From Niebla homalea (Eukaryota; Ascomycota; Lecanoromycetes; Lecanorales; Ramalinaceae): a stretch of DNA of 64,000 nucleotides. The translations under genes and the position numbers were made by a program. Positions 49,942-60,960 of this stretch are shown piece by piece. Numbering within the stretch: the stretch's first letter is position 1; every line of letters starts with the position of its first letter. The DNA lies in assembly GCA_019925105.1 (NCBI GenBank), contig JAHGAU010000023.1, positions 124,001 to 188,000 on the forward strand, in the 5' to 3' direction. The notes beneath the pieces were generated by a model. The model was not told where the DNA came from, ran no database searches, and saw only the letters and a program-made list of their open reading frames with translations.

Positions 49942-50592
49942 CGCAAGCACCCATCCACCCATCCACCCACGGCCCACCTACAAACCCACACACGCACGGA
50001 GTAATAACGCATGCATATCATGAAAACCATCATACGACAGCTTCCACCTCTCTCCCACAAAAATCAATAACCTGGCGAACAGGTCATTCATTGCATGCAC
50101 CACTCACTCACTGGTGTGGCTTTTTCCTTTTTTCCTTTTTTTCTTCTTTTTTGGTAGGGTTGGGGCGGAGCAACCAAGTCTCACATCCCCCCCCCAAAAA
50201 CAAGTGTTTAGGGCCAGGGGGGGCCGGGGGGTGTGTGAGACAAGTGTTTCTTGCTTGCGCTGTTGTTGCGGGTCAGGTACGGGACGTGTGTCTATCCATC
50301 CATCCCATCTACTCGGGTGAGACGAGGGGTTTAAAAAATTTCTCGGAGAAAATGACGCTGGCCAATCAATCAAATAATAATACTATCGGGGTATGAGGCA
50401 GTACTGAGTCGACGGGATGAGGAAGCGAGACACATGTGCAGTGCAGGTAAGACAACACGCGATCTGAAACAAGTTGTCCTCCGTACAAAGGCAAATAATA
50501 ATGGATTTTTTTTCCTCGTGTCCTTGACTGGGCCAAAGGGAGAAAATGTGGACCTTTCTTCGGTGCATAATAAGGATGGGAGTAAGTTGGGG
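49942..50592. other. Intergenic between CYP51 and a secreted protein gene
   Basis: 651 bp. Contains CCCACCCATCC-like simple repeats and T-rich/C-rich tracts (about 50119-50205). No supported gene. Confidence 0.45.
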
Positions 50593-51482
50593 ATGATGTC
50601 GTCGCCGCAACGTAGAAAAAGCCATCGTACCGCCCTTTGCGGGTATGCCGCACTGTTCATCCTATCTGTCCTTTCCGCGATCCTCGCCTCCCCCATCGAC
50701 ACCACACTTGCCAACTCGCCCTCCCACAGCCTGACTCTGCCATCCTCCTCGTCCTCCACCACGAATCTCACCTCCACCATCTCGACAGCCAACACCACAA
50801 CCAACCTCACCACGCCCGGCCACCCCAACATCCACTGCCTCCCCTCCTCCCTCTATCCCTCCTTCATCACCCCATCCTTCTCCCCCCGCGACTGCGTCCA
50901 CGCCATCCGCGACTTCAACGACCGCACCGCCTTCCCGCAAGGTTCCGAGACCTTCGAATTCGTCGCCGCGGGAACGGTCCCGCACTACCTCGAACCCAAG
51001 CAGCGGACCCCGCAGAAGTGGTGGTCGGGGACTTGCGTGGTGGCGGTCGTGCTGCTGTCCGAGTTCGAGGAGGCCGAATTGCCGGGAGGAACGTGGAGTA
51101 ACAGAAAAAATGATTTGACGGATTTCGGGACGATGTTGGGGGAGGCGATGGATGTGGATCGGGCGTGTCTGGATCCGAGGTGGGTGCTGCCGGGCGGCGG
51201 TGGTGCCACTGATGGGGTGGATGTTGCGAGAAGGGGCCAAGGGGAGCCGGCAGGAGGAGGGGGCTGAATTTCGTTCAGGATGTGGGGTTTGCGGTGGTGG
51301 GACATTTTCAGGCGATGGGGGTGTTTCTGTGGGATACGGATTCGTTTGTGAATACTAGGGTTCGGACCGTGGAGGAAGAGGTGGCGGCGGCGAGGGCAGG
51401 GAATGCGACAAGTAGGCCTGCTGGTGCTGATGGGATGGTGAGGCCCGGGGGCGACGTAGATGAGCTCCCGCAAACGACGTAG
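50593..51482 (+). CDS. Secreted protein of unknown function, two exons
   Basis: Exons 50593-51179 and 51254-51482, with a 74-bp intron (GTGGGT donor, CACTGAT branch site, GGCAG acceptor), 271 residues. ATG 50593 precedes a basic stretch and the hydrophobic ALCGYAALFILSVLSAILAS, a signal peptide or anchor. A Ser/Thr-rich linker follows, then a domain with IHCLPSSLYPSF, RDCVHAIRDFNDRTAFPQ, KWWSGTCVVAVVLLSEFEEA and DRACLDPR, and after the splice GLNFVQDVGFAVVGHFQAMG. Four cysteines in this spacing recur in small secreted ascomycete proteins that have no assigned role. Without the intron the first frame ends at 51267 and the protein loses its conserved end. It converges on the Ppn1 gene, 36 bp away. 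Confidence 0.72.
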
Positions 51483-51518
51483 TGATTTCCGATTGTAGAG
51501 CCTATCTCCAGTCGACGT

Positions 51519-53678
51519 TCAATTGAAACCGTCATCGGCAGAAGATTCCTGCAAGTCATCGAATTCCCTCGTGCCGACATAAGCTCGCCTGAAGAAGGTG
51601 GACCACAATTCATGGATCTTTCGCCGCTCCTCCTTCTTTCTCTTTTTCTTTTCCTTCTTCTTCTTCTCCATCTTGCTTCTCCGAGCAGACTCTAGATCAA
51701 AATCTAGATCAGACTTGCCACAATGATACCGCTCTTTGTCCTTGTCAAGCTCCATATCTTCGACAGTCCAGTAGGGTCTGTAATTGCCAATCCTACTCGC
51801 AAGATTGACCCAACTTTTCACAGTCAGATCTTCCATGCTGTAGACGCTGTCATTCTTGGTGTCATATTCGACTTCGAATTCAAAAGGCAGTACGTCCTCG
51901 TGCGGATGCTTAGGGACCTTGTCTTTGTGCCCGCCCTCTCGCCATTTGTGCTTCATCGCGGTGGAATCGTCCGCGGCGACCTGCTCCAAGTCGAGGACGG
52001 TACGGAAGTCGTTGTTGATCGTGGTAAGGTTCGCGTAGTATTGCGCGAAGCTGAGCCAGGTAAATGTTTGTGGAGAGTAGGCTGGGCCTGGAGGCGAGCA
52101 TTTGGAGGGCGGAAGGGGAACCTCGAATTTGGGATCTCCGGCATGGTGCTTTTTCCCATTCTTCTTCTTGTGCTTCTTATTGGACTCGTAACTGTGCCCT
52201 TCCTGTATATCAAAGGCAGACTGTGTCATGCGCTCCGGAGACTTGGGCTTGTCATCGACATTCCCCCCCTCATCTGTTGGGGACCGAACAGGCTCGAGGC
52301 CGGTGAGGTTGTATTCGAAGACACGAAAGGTAGGAAAATAGTTGGGTACGATGCTTGCCGTGACGAGCGAGGCTGCATATCGCTCCGCCCAGGGTCCTCC
52401 TATCTTTTCCAAGTATTTTTCTTCTTTTGACTGTTTCTTCTTCCTCTTGGCCGGCTTGGGAGACAGCGCGGTGGATTTGGGTGCATCCGGAATGCTCGCC
52501 CATCCTGCCCTGAGCTCCTCCAAATACTCGGCCGACGACTGGATTGTCATCTCATCCTCCAGAGACTGCTGGAAATTGGTATCTTCCTCGAAAGTATTAC
52601 CATGAGCGGTCTTCTTGGTAATCTCATCAAAATCCTGCAACATGAAGTGATCGATGTTCATGTGCCCGTACAGACTACCAACGACGACGTCACGGTATTG
52701 CTGCATCCACAAGGCATACTTCTGCCAGCATGTCTCGTCCCAGGCGGTCTTGCTCTCAGTCCGGGCTGGAGCCACATGGCCCATCAGGATGGCTTTCATG
52801 CCTCTTTCTCTCAAGAATTGTAGTTGGATTCGCAACCACTCAAAATGCTCGTAACCCGGCTCGGACTTGTCTGCGCATCCATCAACGGCGGTGTTGGAAT
52901 CAAAGAAGTACATGGTATTCAAGCTGAAGACAGCCAGCTTATGTGGGATGACTTCCACAAAGAACCAGCCACCTCGCTCGAAGCCATGGCGTTGCTCCTC
53001 TGGGATGAAATTCCTCCAGACATGTGAGAACTTCCTGGTCCACCAAGTCGGGCCTGGCTCCATGATATTGTGGGGCATCATGTCGTTGTTGCCCCATGTC
53101 GGAATTATCGGTATCGTGAAGTCGTTTGTGGAGTCCGGATCATCAATATTATCACCGGTTCCCCACACCTCTTTGAACTTGGTCACGAGCATCTCATTGA
53201 GGTCGACGACTTGACTGCGGGTGCGAGGGATTTGTGGGTCGGTATCGTGTCTGGCAGAGTCCCCGGTCCAGACGACGAAATCTATACTGTCTTTGAGGTT
53301 GTCGTTGAGCCATTGAAACGTTGCATTGACGAGTGTGAAGGGGGAGTCGCAGTCGGAGGTTTCGGCGCCAAAGACACCGGCGGGCCCAGTATCACGATGG
53401 CATGCAGACTCTGCCGATGTTGAGGAGAAAGGTTTATAGAAAGCGTCGGGATGAAAATCTGGACATGTCAGTCATCGAGTAGCAGGCATCCACTTGGGCA
53501 GGTTGTATGTACCGGTTATGTGGAGGAAGCGGCCGTAAAAGGGACGCTTCTGCTTCTTTCCAACAGCTGTGACATGCTGGTTTTGGGGCTTCTCGTTCTG
53601 AAAGAGAGGCTTCTGGATTACGGCGGAGTGACAAAGGTTGAGGAAGAGAGAGCCTAAGAGCAGGAGAGTAGCACGCAT
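51519..53678 (-). CDS. PPN1: Endopolyphosphatase Ppn1-like
   Basis: Exons 53678-53513 and 53458-51519, with a 54-bp intron (GTACAT donor, CTGAC branch site, CCAG acceptor), 701 residues. Endopolyphosphatase hydrolyses internal phosphoanhydride bonds of vacuolar polyphosphate. The N-terminus has a hydrophobic anchor (ATLLLLGSLFLNLCHSAV). The metallophosphatase motifs are all present: FLHITDFHPD (D56, H58), FVVWTGDSARHD, PTWGNNDMMPHN, ILMGHVAPAR and SLYGHMNIDHFML. ACHRDTGPAGVFGAETSDCD and the substrate-binding region match Ppn1. C-terminal parts are rich in Lys (EKKKKEKKKRKKEERR), as is common in the family. The frame starting at 53192 lacks an ATG and misses the first two motifs; the two-exon model is required. 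Confidence 0.93.
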
Positions 53679-54812
53679 GACTGTGCAAGCCCAGGGCTCG
53701 GTAGAAGGAGGAAACGGTCTCAGAGGCTATAGTTCTAGATGGGTCAATAGCAACATCGACCCAAGGCCGTTGAAGCCTCCCTTGCCTCTCTGCAACCCCC
53801 CGTGCCGCTCCTGGTGTGTCCTCTTCCTCCTTTCAGCTGTGGACTGAAAGTGCCGCCCAGAGGAAAATCAGAGGGGTCGTGTCCATAAGATTAATGCAGG
53901 AACAATAGGCCAAAAGCTTAGCAAGCTTATCAAGCTTAGCTGGTGTGGGACAGGGATCGGAGACTGGTCCGTCCGTAGTCGGGTCGGAAGAATTTAAAGA
54001 ATTCTGTTGAAGGATATGAAAAGTAGGACATATGAGAGGAAGACGATGAGATGGAGGTTTTGATATATATGTATTCCGTATGATCCATTTGGGCCAGCTG
54101 ACTGCAGCTGCCAATCATTGTGTGACTTGACTGTGATAAACTGATAATTGTGCGTCTCCTCCTTTCATCTGACGCGCCTAAGGGTTCGCGCCGGGCAGCC
54201 GCGAATTGGTAGTGGTCAGCCAATGTGCAGGCCCCATTTGCTACACGTGTCTCTCATCTCCACCATTATTCCCCATTCTTTGCTTTCAACCCCGCCTTCA
54301 CCCAACAACGGATAGTCAGTCAACTGATACAGCAACCACCTTGTCATTGAAGTCACCGGACTGTTGGTCTGCCTGCCTGACTGGGGATGAACGGGCTCAT
54401 GTTCACAATCGTGTGCGTTCTTGCATCGCATCGTTCCTACTCTGTCCGCACTCGACCTTTTTAAGCCGTACCCTTCATGCAGCCTCAGGAACATAACGAT
54501 AATGTCCTGATACTGATTTCCATCTCCCATTATGAAGACCCTTTCAGGCCTTTTATGAGGGAATGTTCGAGCGTGATCCCCAACATCTGGACGGGCTTCG
54601 AAACGAATTTGAAACACAATTTCCGTACTGACAAGCCTACGATTGCGGCGCGGACGATGAAAGAATGCGATTCAGGCCTCATTACCTTGAGCAAGCATTG
54701 GCGGAAGATGGAGTGCGGACAGACTGAGATCCATGTTGTTCCCGGATTGCCTGCTTCTCCCATGGTCGCTTTCCATGATTCGAGCAGAACAGATGATTTT
54801 GAACCTCCATCT
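53679..54812. other. Upstream region of Ppn1, no other gene
   Basis: About 1.1 kb. The part next to Ppn1 is its promoter; the rest carries only unsupported frames on both strands. Confidence 0.4.
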
Positions 54813-55165
54813 CTAAACTTGATCTCTAGGGGGCCTGCCAAGACTTCTCGGCATCATCAACCTCTTCAGACCAAGCAAAGCAGTATTGATTGGGCTCTCC
54901 GGTCCCGGTGTATATTTATGAACACATCGTACTGGAAGCCGCCAAAGGTACAACCCAAGAATGAAGCAACGATCGGAATCCAGAAAAAGTACCCGCCAGC
55001 GGAACAAACCTCATGGCCATACCCAACCGCATAAGGCATCAAGCGCCGTCCAAAATCTCGGGCGAGGTTGATAGCATACCCTATCTCATATCCAAAACAA
55101 GCGCAGAGACCGAAAATCAGAAAGAACAAAGCGAGAGGAAAGAAAAGGGGCGACGGATGATGTAA
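54813..55165 (-). pseudogene. Aquaglyceroporin relic (C-terminal quarter only)
   Basis: The minus strand encodes the last part of a MIP-family channel: LALFFLIFGLCACFGYEIGY, AINLARDFGRRLMPYAVGYG, HEVCSAGGYFFWIPIVASFL, GCTFGGFQYDVF. This is the end of a fungal aquaglyceroporin with its second pore motif (NLA in place of NPA, as in the Yfl054-like type). Then the frame slips, and GPESPINTALLGLKRLMMPR follows in another frame. The first two thirds of the channel, with the first NPA motif and four membrane spans, are not present upstream; the sequence runs instead into the start of the LanC-like gene. This is a truncated, frameshifted remnant and cannot form a channel. Confidence 0.8.
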
Positions 55166-55312
55166 CGGTTTCGCAGTAGGTCGGACGGATGCCATGACGT
55201 CAACCAGATCCGGGGGGCTATCATCACAGTCTTACTCCTGACTTGGTCAGCCTTGATCTTCAAACGAAGCATCACTGAAATGACCTTCTGATCCAGAGTC
55301 TTCTGGTGATCC

Positions 55313-56676
55313 ATGGCGCGTTACGTCGACTATGATGGAACCCTCCCCCCATCGCCACAGGCGACTCCCGAGCAGGAATTGCTGAAGTCACTCACCAAAT
55401 TGGTGAAGCTCAGCCCTCCGCATCGTCATTGTAGCAAACACGAGCTGCATGGTCTCTACTCTGGACCTACTTCAATTGCATATCTGTTCTTCCGTTGTTC
55501 CCCGCTCTTTGGTTCAGACCCTGAGATCGCAGGTCGAAAGACAAGGCAATGGTGTGATGCATACCTGAGTCATGAAGTTCCCAGTGAGCCAGTTGAACCT
55601 GATCGGTACGCTTGAGGGCTCTTGATACCATTTGCGTCCTATTGTTTGCAGCTTATCTTCCGTTCATTTGTTCAAAAGGAATGGAAGAAATGAACCAATC
55701 ATGGTTGGACCTGTCTGATTAACCTCCTGCCAGCTGTGGCGTCGCCTCTGAAACACTCTCTCACCTCACCCTTCTCATCCTCACAAATACCGACCCAACC
55801 GCCCATATCCAGAACTTCCTCGCTTATGTCCCCGCCATCCTTTCGCCATCACCACATCGACCTGCATCAAATGAATGGCTCTACGGCCGCGCAGGAACGC
55901 TCTACCTCCTTCGTCTCATTCGCTGCTCCGTCGCCCCTGATCCCGAGTACTCTCCAAGGATTGATGCAGCGATCGCAGCTATCTCCGCCAAGATCATTGC
56001 TGAGGGCCCGGATTGGCGGTGGCATGGCAAGGAGTACCTCGGCGCCGTGCATGGGAGCATTGGCATCTTGGCCCAGGTTATGCGTTCATTATCGATGATA
56101 GGGCGACCACCACCACGAGTCTGTTGGGGATGGTTGCGCGACATACTGAATTCGCAATTCGAATCCGGGAACTGGCCGAGCAGCTTGGGCCGGAGCGCAG
56201 CAAGGGATGAATTGGTGCAGTTCTGTCATGGAGCCCCGGGGTTTGTGATCTCCCTCCTTGCCATTCGGAAGGTGATTGAAGCTATGGAAGACGACGCCAG
56301 ACTTAATAATGACGCGGGTGCTGAGATGACTGCGAAGATTGATGATCAACTTGGCACGAATGTAAGGGAGCTGAGCAGGGACATCGAGATCGCAATCTCG
56401 AAGGCAAGGGAGTGCATCAAGCAAAGGGGCGTGTTGACCAAGGAACCGTGTCTTTGTCACGGGGCCACCGGCAACGCGTTGGCACTCGAAGGGGAAGAGA
56501 GGAAGGTGATGATGAACTGGACGCAGGAAGAGATAGTCAAGAAGGGGACGGACCAGGGATGGTATGTCAAAGGCGATGATCCTGTGGGCTTATTCTGCGG
56601 TGAAGCAGGGAGGGCTTCGGGATGGATAGTCATGTTGCAGGTGGGGGGGGGAATGATTGGGTTCAATGATGTCTGA
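55313..56676 (+). CDS. LanC-like protein (lanthionine synthetase C family)
   Basis: Exons 55313-55605 and 55734-56676, with a 128-bp intron (GTACGC donor, TGCCAG acceptor), 411 residues. The protein has the alpha/alpha-barrel repeats of LanC-like proteins: GLYSGPTSIAYLFF, EWLYGRAGTLYLLRL, YLGAVHGSIGILAQVM, VQFCHGAPGFVISLLA and PCLCHGATGNALALEG, and it ends WIVMLQVGGGMIGFND. Zinc ligands are visible as C262, C339 and H340. Bacterial LanC makes lanthionine rings; eukaryotic LANCL proteins add glutathione to dehydroamino acids in damaged proteins, and plant members were once called abscisic acid receptors. A cytosolic repair role is plausible. There is no precursor peptide or LanB-type gene nearby, so lantibiotic synthesis is unlikely. 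Confidence 0.88.
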
Positions 56677-59299
56677 GAGTGATGGTAGAGCGATGGTCGG
56701 ATGCTGGTCCCTCCGGATCTGAGCTGCATGAGCCTGCCAACGTGCAATGTGGAACTCGCAGGCAAGGATCCGTTGATAGGAGCCTTAGAGGAGCCTTGTC
56801 GCGACCCAGACTCTTTATACACGCCGAGTGTAGTGCGCACTATAGTCGCCTTTGCAACATCCATCATCAGAGACTTGGCATACGGCATCATGGAGATGGG
56901 GCAAGAGTCTGGACACATCATTACTATGAGAACGTCGCCGACAGCCTGCGGCTCAAATTCAAGAGCATCTCAGACTGGACCCATCTGCATCAAGTATAAC
57001 AATCTGACAAGACCTCTCACAAATTTGCCTCTGATCCATATCAGCCCACCCTCACCACTCCAGACAACTATCCAAGCAATGTTGTATTCCCCATACTCGG
57101 AATCTGCATTCACCCCCGAAAAATCAGCTCAGCCACACAAACCCATCCATGACCCATCCCTATTCTCTCACCCCAATCCTTTCTTCCTACCATGAACACC
57201 AAAGTCTTATTCCCCACCCTCCACCCCCCCAACCATCTCCCTCCCTCACCAGTACATCCAGCTATTTCGCACAATTCACTAAGATACTCCCGCCGCGGCG
57301 CCCCCGACCCCCGTAAACGTTCACGATGAAATACGTTATCATCGCGTTCACCGTTACCCCGGCCTCTTTACGACCTACGTCCCGAAAAATCGTACTGGCT
57401 CATTACCACGCCCCGCGAGCAGCTCGTCCAGATAAGGATGAGATAGCCGGGAAGGCCCGATTAAGCGGCGTATTTAACGAAGAGGGCCGAGGGGGTTGGA
57501 AGACGGAGGAGAGGAGGGGGAACGTCTTTAGAGTTAATGGCGAGGGGGAAGAGTGAGAGGGTACGTGTGGGTTATGGAGAGGTGGGTCGGTGTGGGGGAG
57601 GTGGGAGGGATTGACGAGGAAGGGGGAGGGGGAGGAGGGTGCGGAAATGGTGGGGGAGGGAGGAGGGAGAGGAGCAGCGAGAGGGATGATGGGAGGGTGA
57701 GGGTGAGGTGCATTATGTGTCACTCCGTCGTGAAGGAGATGAACAACTTCTTCCGCCCCTTTTTTTTATATTCTGGAGGGAGGGGGGTGCAAGCATCGTC
57801 TGTTGTCTCATATACATGTCCGGTCCGGAGCCCCCCCCCTCCTCCCCCCCCTTCCCCGTCATCCAACTGGTCCACCAGCCGACATCGGGACGGGCAATGG
57901 TTCATACGTAATCTCCCAGGTGGGTGGCCGCAGCTGTTCGGTGTATAGCTTATATAGTTCACCTCCTGCAGATATCGGACGCGTCCCCCTGCATGGAAAC
58001 CTTCCCCTCCAGCGCTCAGGCAGACCCTGAGATCCATGCATGGGGAAATCCCCCCACTTTGGAGAAGCGGGGGGAGCGAAAAGGATATTCGTTTCTTTGT
58101 TTTGGGCCTACTCCCCAATTCTTCCAATCCTCCAATCACTGAAGCATTTGCGGAAGCAATATGCTTTTTTCCAGATCCGCAACCTCCTCCCCTCTCTGCT
58201 GGGCTGTATCAGGGATGCGAGGTCGTGCATGTACGTACTTGGGTATATGGCACTGCCCCAGGTGTCCTTGCTTGTGCAAAGGGAAGTGTGGGGGGGGGAT
58301 CTTCTTAGCTTTGAGCCATCACCACTGACGTTGCCGGGGCTTGTAGCTGTGGGTGTAGGGGACCTCGACCGCCGAGGCACATGAAACCGTGAGGCATCCT
58401 ACGGCTCGGTGGTGAGGGACAGCCATATCGAGGGATCGTGAGAAACACTCATATTCGCCCATATATATCACGAGATCCCGAGCAGATTAGACCGTTGCTC
58501 CGGGAGCCCGAAGGAGTACATGCAAATAAGCCAATTTAAGTCTGCAGGCATGCTACGTGACGTCAGCCCCACAAGTATATATCCACGACCTGAAACGAGA
58601 TTGTGACGGATCCAGGCGGAGTGGCTAGCTCACGGCCGCTCGCAACGACGGGGACACACCAACAATGGACTCAACAGCTACAAATACTAGTGGAGGGTTG
58701 ATGATCTTCGCATCGACGCATCGGATATACCGACCCCTACGAACCTCCTCGAGACACTCTTCTTTGCCAAATGATAATAACTCTGTTAAACCATGCCCGA
58801 ATACTGTATCCCTGCAGGGCTCAGTGATTGTGTAGTTGCTAGCGCCTGGAGACGAGGAGAGCCGAGCTAATAAAGCTTTGGAGAGAGAGCGGAGAATCGG
58901 GGTCTCGCAACGAGGATGCTATGGGATTCGGATGTTGGGGCAGGGAGGTTTTCTGTTTTTTGTTTCTTTTTTTCTTTTTTTCAAAAATCGGGATGGGCAT
59001 CCTGAAGATAAAGAAGAAGAAGAGGTATGTAAGCTGGGACAGGGCGAGTGGCGGCATCCACGGCCACGTTTGAGTGAAGTTCTGCAATTGCTGGCGATGA
59101 GTGATTTAACTCTCTCGCCAGACAGTCGAGGGTAGCTGCAAGAGGGTGTGTCGTTGTCCAACATGTCTTTCTCTCATTCCGACGAACGATTGTGGCCTCT
59201 GTGGGGAACATGGCTGGCGAGACAGGAAGTCCACATGTCGTTAGCCTGTAAACGTTTCCATCTTGCAGAAGTCTCAAGTTTCGAGGTGAGAAGGACCAT
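56677..59299. other. Intergenic with purine- and pyrimidine-rich tracts
   Basis: No supported gene. Frames at 56701-57195 and 57553-58380 overlap others on both strands and lack domains. Base composition is strongly skewed, C-rich on the top strand near 57830-57860 and T-rich near 58965-58982. Confidence 0.45.
57540..57700 (+). repeat. G-rich purine tract
   Basis: Top strand has many runs of three to six G separated by A or T over about 130 bases (GGGGGAGG, GGGAGGG, GGGGGAGGGGGAGG). It translates to poly-Gly, which is not a gene. Confidence 0.6.
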
Positions 59300-60960
59300 A
59301 TGTTTCGCTTTGATTGGGAGACCCGATGTGCGGTCTTCACCGCATGGCATGATATTTCCAGATACGCTTTAGGACTGGAAACTGGAAGATGTGTATATAA
59401 ATCACGCGGAAAGCGTTGGTTTGATGAAGAATGTGCCAAAAGGCTGTCAATTAACGCCCTCAGAGAAGATACCAGGTTATTTGGTAGGGTGTTGTTCTGA
59501 CTGCTAGCCTTTTTGATTTTTAAACCTGCTAACTCACTGTTATTTGGCATAAATTATTCTGCATGGGACTGGAGTATTTCGGAAAACGTACTGACTCTCA
59601 GCTATGGCTACCATTGGTACGATGAGAGGGAGAGCAGCGCAAATGGGTCAACATGTCGAGTACCTGGCGGAGTGTAAAGATATTTGCAGTGACCACGCAT
59701 TCCTCCTTTCACGCGTGAGACATCACAAACCGTTCCGGTCTGGCTCTCAAGTGCTGGCGAGAACCAAATACTTCATTATAGGAAGTATGTATTGCCATCT
59801 GGCAATCACTTTTTGCTACACTTCTGTTGAAAAGCCTTATCAACATTGTTATGGCTTTACCGAAGAATTGGAAGGATGGGGATGTCGTAGATGACCCTGA
59901 TCTTTGCACGGACTGTTTCGTGTGGCAAGATCTACAACAACCATTCATTAGTCTCTATTTAAATGGGTTTATAATAACGTCCGTAGGTCCAGGGCCATTG
60001 GTTCACATCGCCATGCGACCAGCCCAACTGTAGAGGTCCCTTTCTTTTGAGATGGCTGTTCAGGTGAAGTGTGTTCATACAATCATTCCTACCAGCCCAG
60101 GCAGAACAATTTCGGAGCGCCGCCCGGGATCACTGTCCTCTCCAACTTCGGTAGATGCCACCATGTCGGTTGCTCAAGCAAGTCTAGATCCACCAATAGT
60201 CACGCCAGTCACGATCGAAGAGGAACAAGCCGCAAGCCCCAACAACTCTCAGCTTGTGAGCACCCTGGGGTCAAGTCCGGATTTGATCATTGTTGATCTT
60301 TCAGAAAAGACACGTCCACCGCATCATGGTCGATCCGCTCCTTTGACAGATGTCGAGCAAAAGCAACACGTCGAACCCTTGTTACACATCAAATCTCATC
60401 AAAGGGAAAAGACTCCGATTGTAATGTGAATAAGTGAAGCACAGAGTTCAGCAGCTGGTATTGAAGCTGTTACTATGCATTCTCCCTTCGAAAACATCGC
60501 TGGTGTCCTCAGGCCGCGAGCGGGTCACATGCATATCTCAAAGGCTGTCTTCCGGGAGAGATGGAACCTGGGCGGAGGCCTCGTGGTAAGTGCTAGAACA
60601 GAGGTTCTACATCGGATGAAGTTTATGTGTTGTGGTTAAAGGATCATTGGAGAGATTCCATCTCCTTGGCAAGAAATACCGTGAGCTGGTTTTGTCGGGT
60701 CGTTGTTACGTGGCATTGGTTGTTGTGGAGCCATGATGAAAGAGCGTCGAGTTGAAATCTAAGCGTGTTGCGCTGACGCAACGTCTCTTCCCCTTTCGAA
60801 AACGCTTTCAGTTCAACTTCACGTCGAAAGGCAGGATGCTTCTCTTCCCACTAGCTTCGAATTTTTGGCACAATGTACCCTGGTCGCTCTTCCGACCATA
60901 TCCTCCTTCCTTCAAGTTGCTTCGCACTGTAACGCATTTACTCCACTGTTTGGGGGAGAG
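59300..60960 (+). pseudogene. Possible eroded gene, not recognised
   Basis: Several consecutive plus-strand frames look protein-like: 59300-59500 (RFDWETRCAVFTAWHDISRY), 60052-60429 from an ATG, and the same frame after one TGA to about 60590 (MHSPFENIAGVLRPRAGHM), then 60752-60964. The TGA at 60427-60429 would be CGA changed to TGA. No family is recognised and no convincing splice chain joins the parts. Could be one decayed gene or unrelated frames. Confidence 0.25.

Noticed and set aside
50593..51482. Frameshift in the secreted protein gene at the G run near 51260
   Set aside because: A 74-bp GT-AG intron (51180-51253) with a branch site restores the frame and explains the data without an error.
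52000..52430. 235-codon plus-strand frame at 51723-52430
   Set aside because: It is antisense to the Ppn1 coding region, whose motifs are unambiguous.
55313..56676. Lantibiotic-type biosynthetic cluster around the LanC-like gene
   Set aside because: No precursor peptide, dehydratase or transporter is found in the window; eukaryotic LANCL-type function is more likely.
59300..59500. Resemblance of RWFDEECAKRL to the end of a LINE endonuclease or reverse-transcriptase region
   Set aside because: The match is a short motif only; no endonuclease or reverse-transcriptase motif lies nearby.
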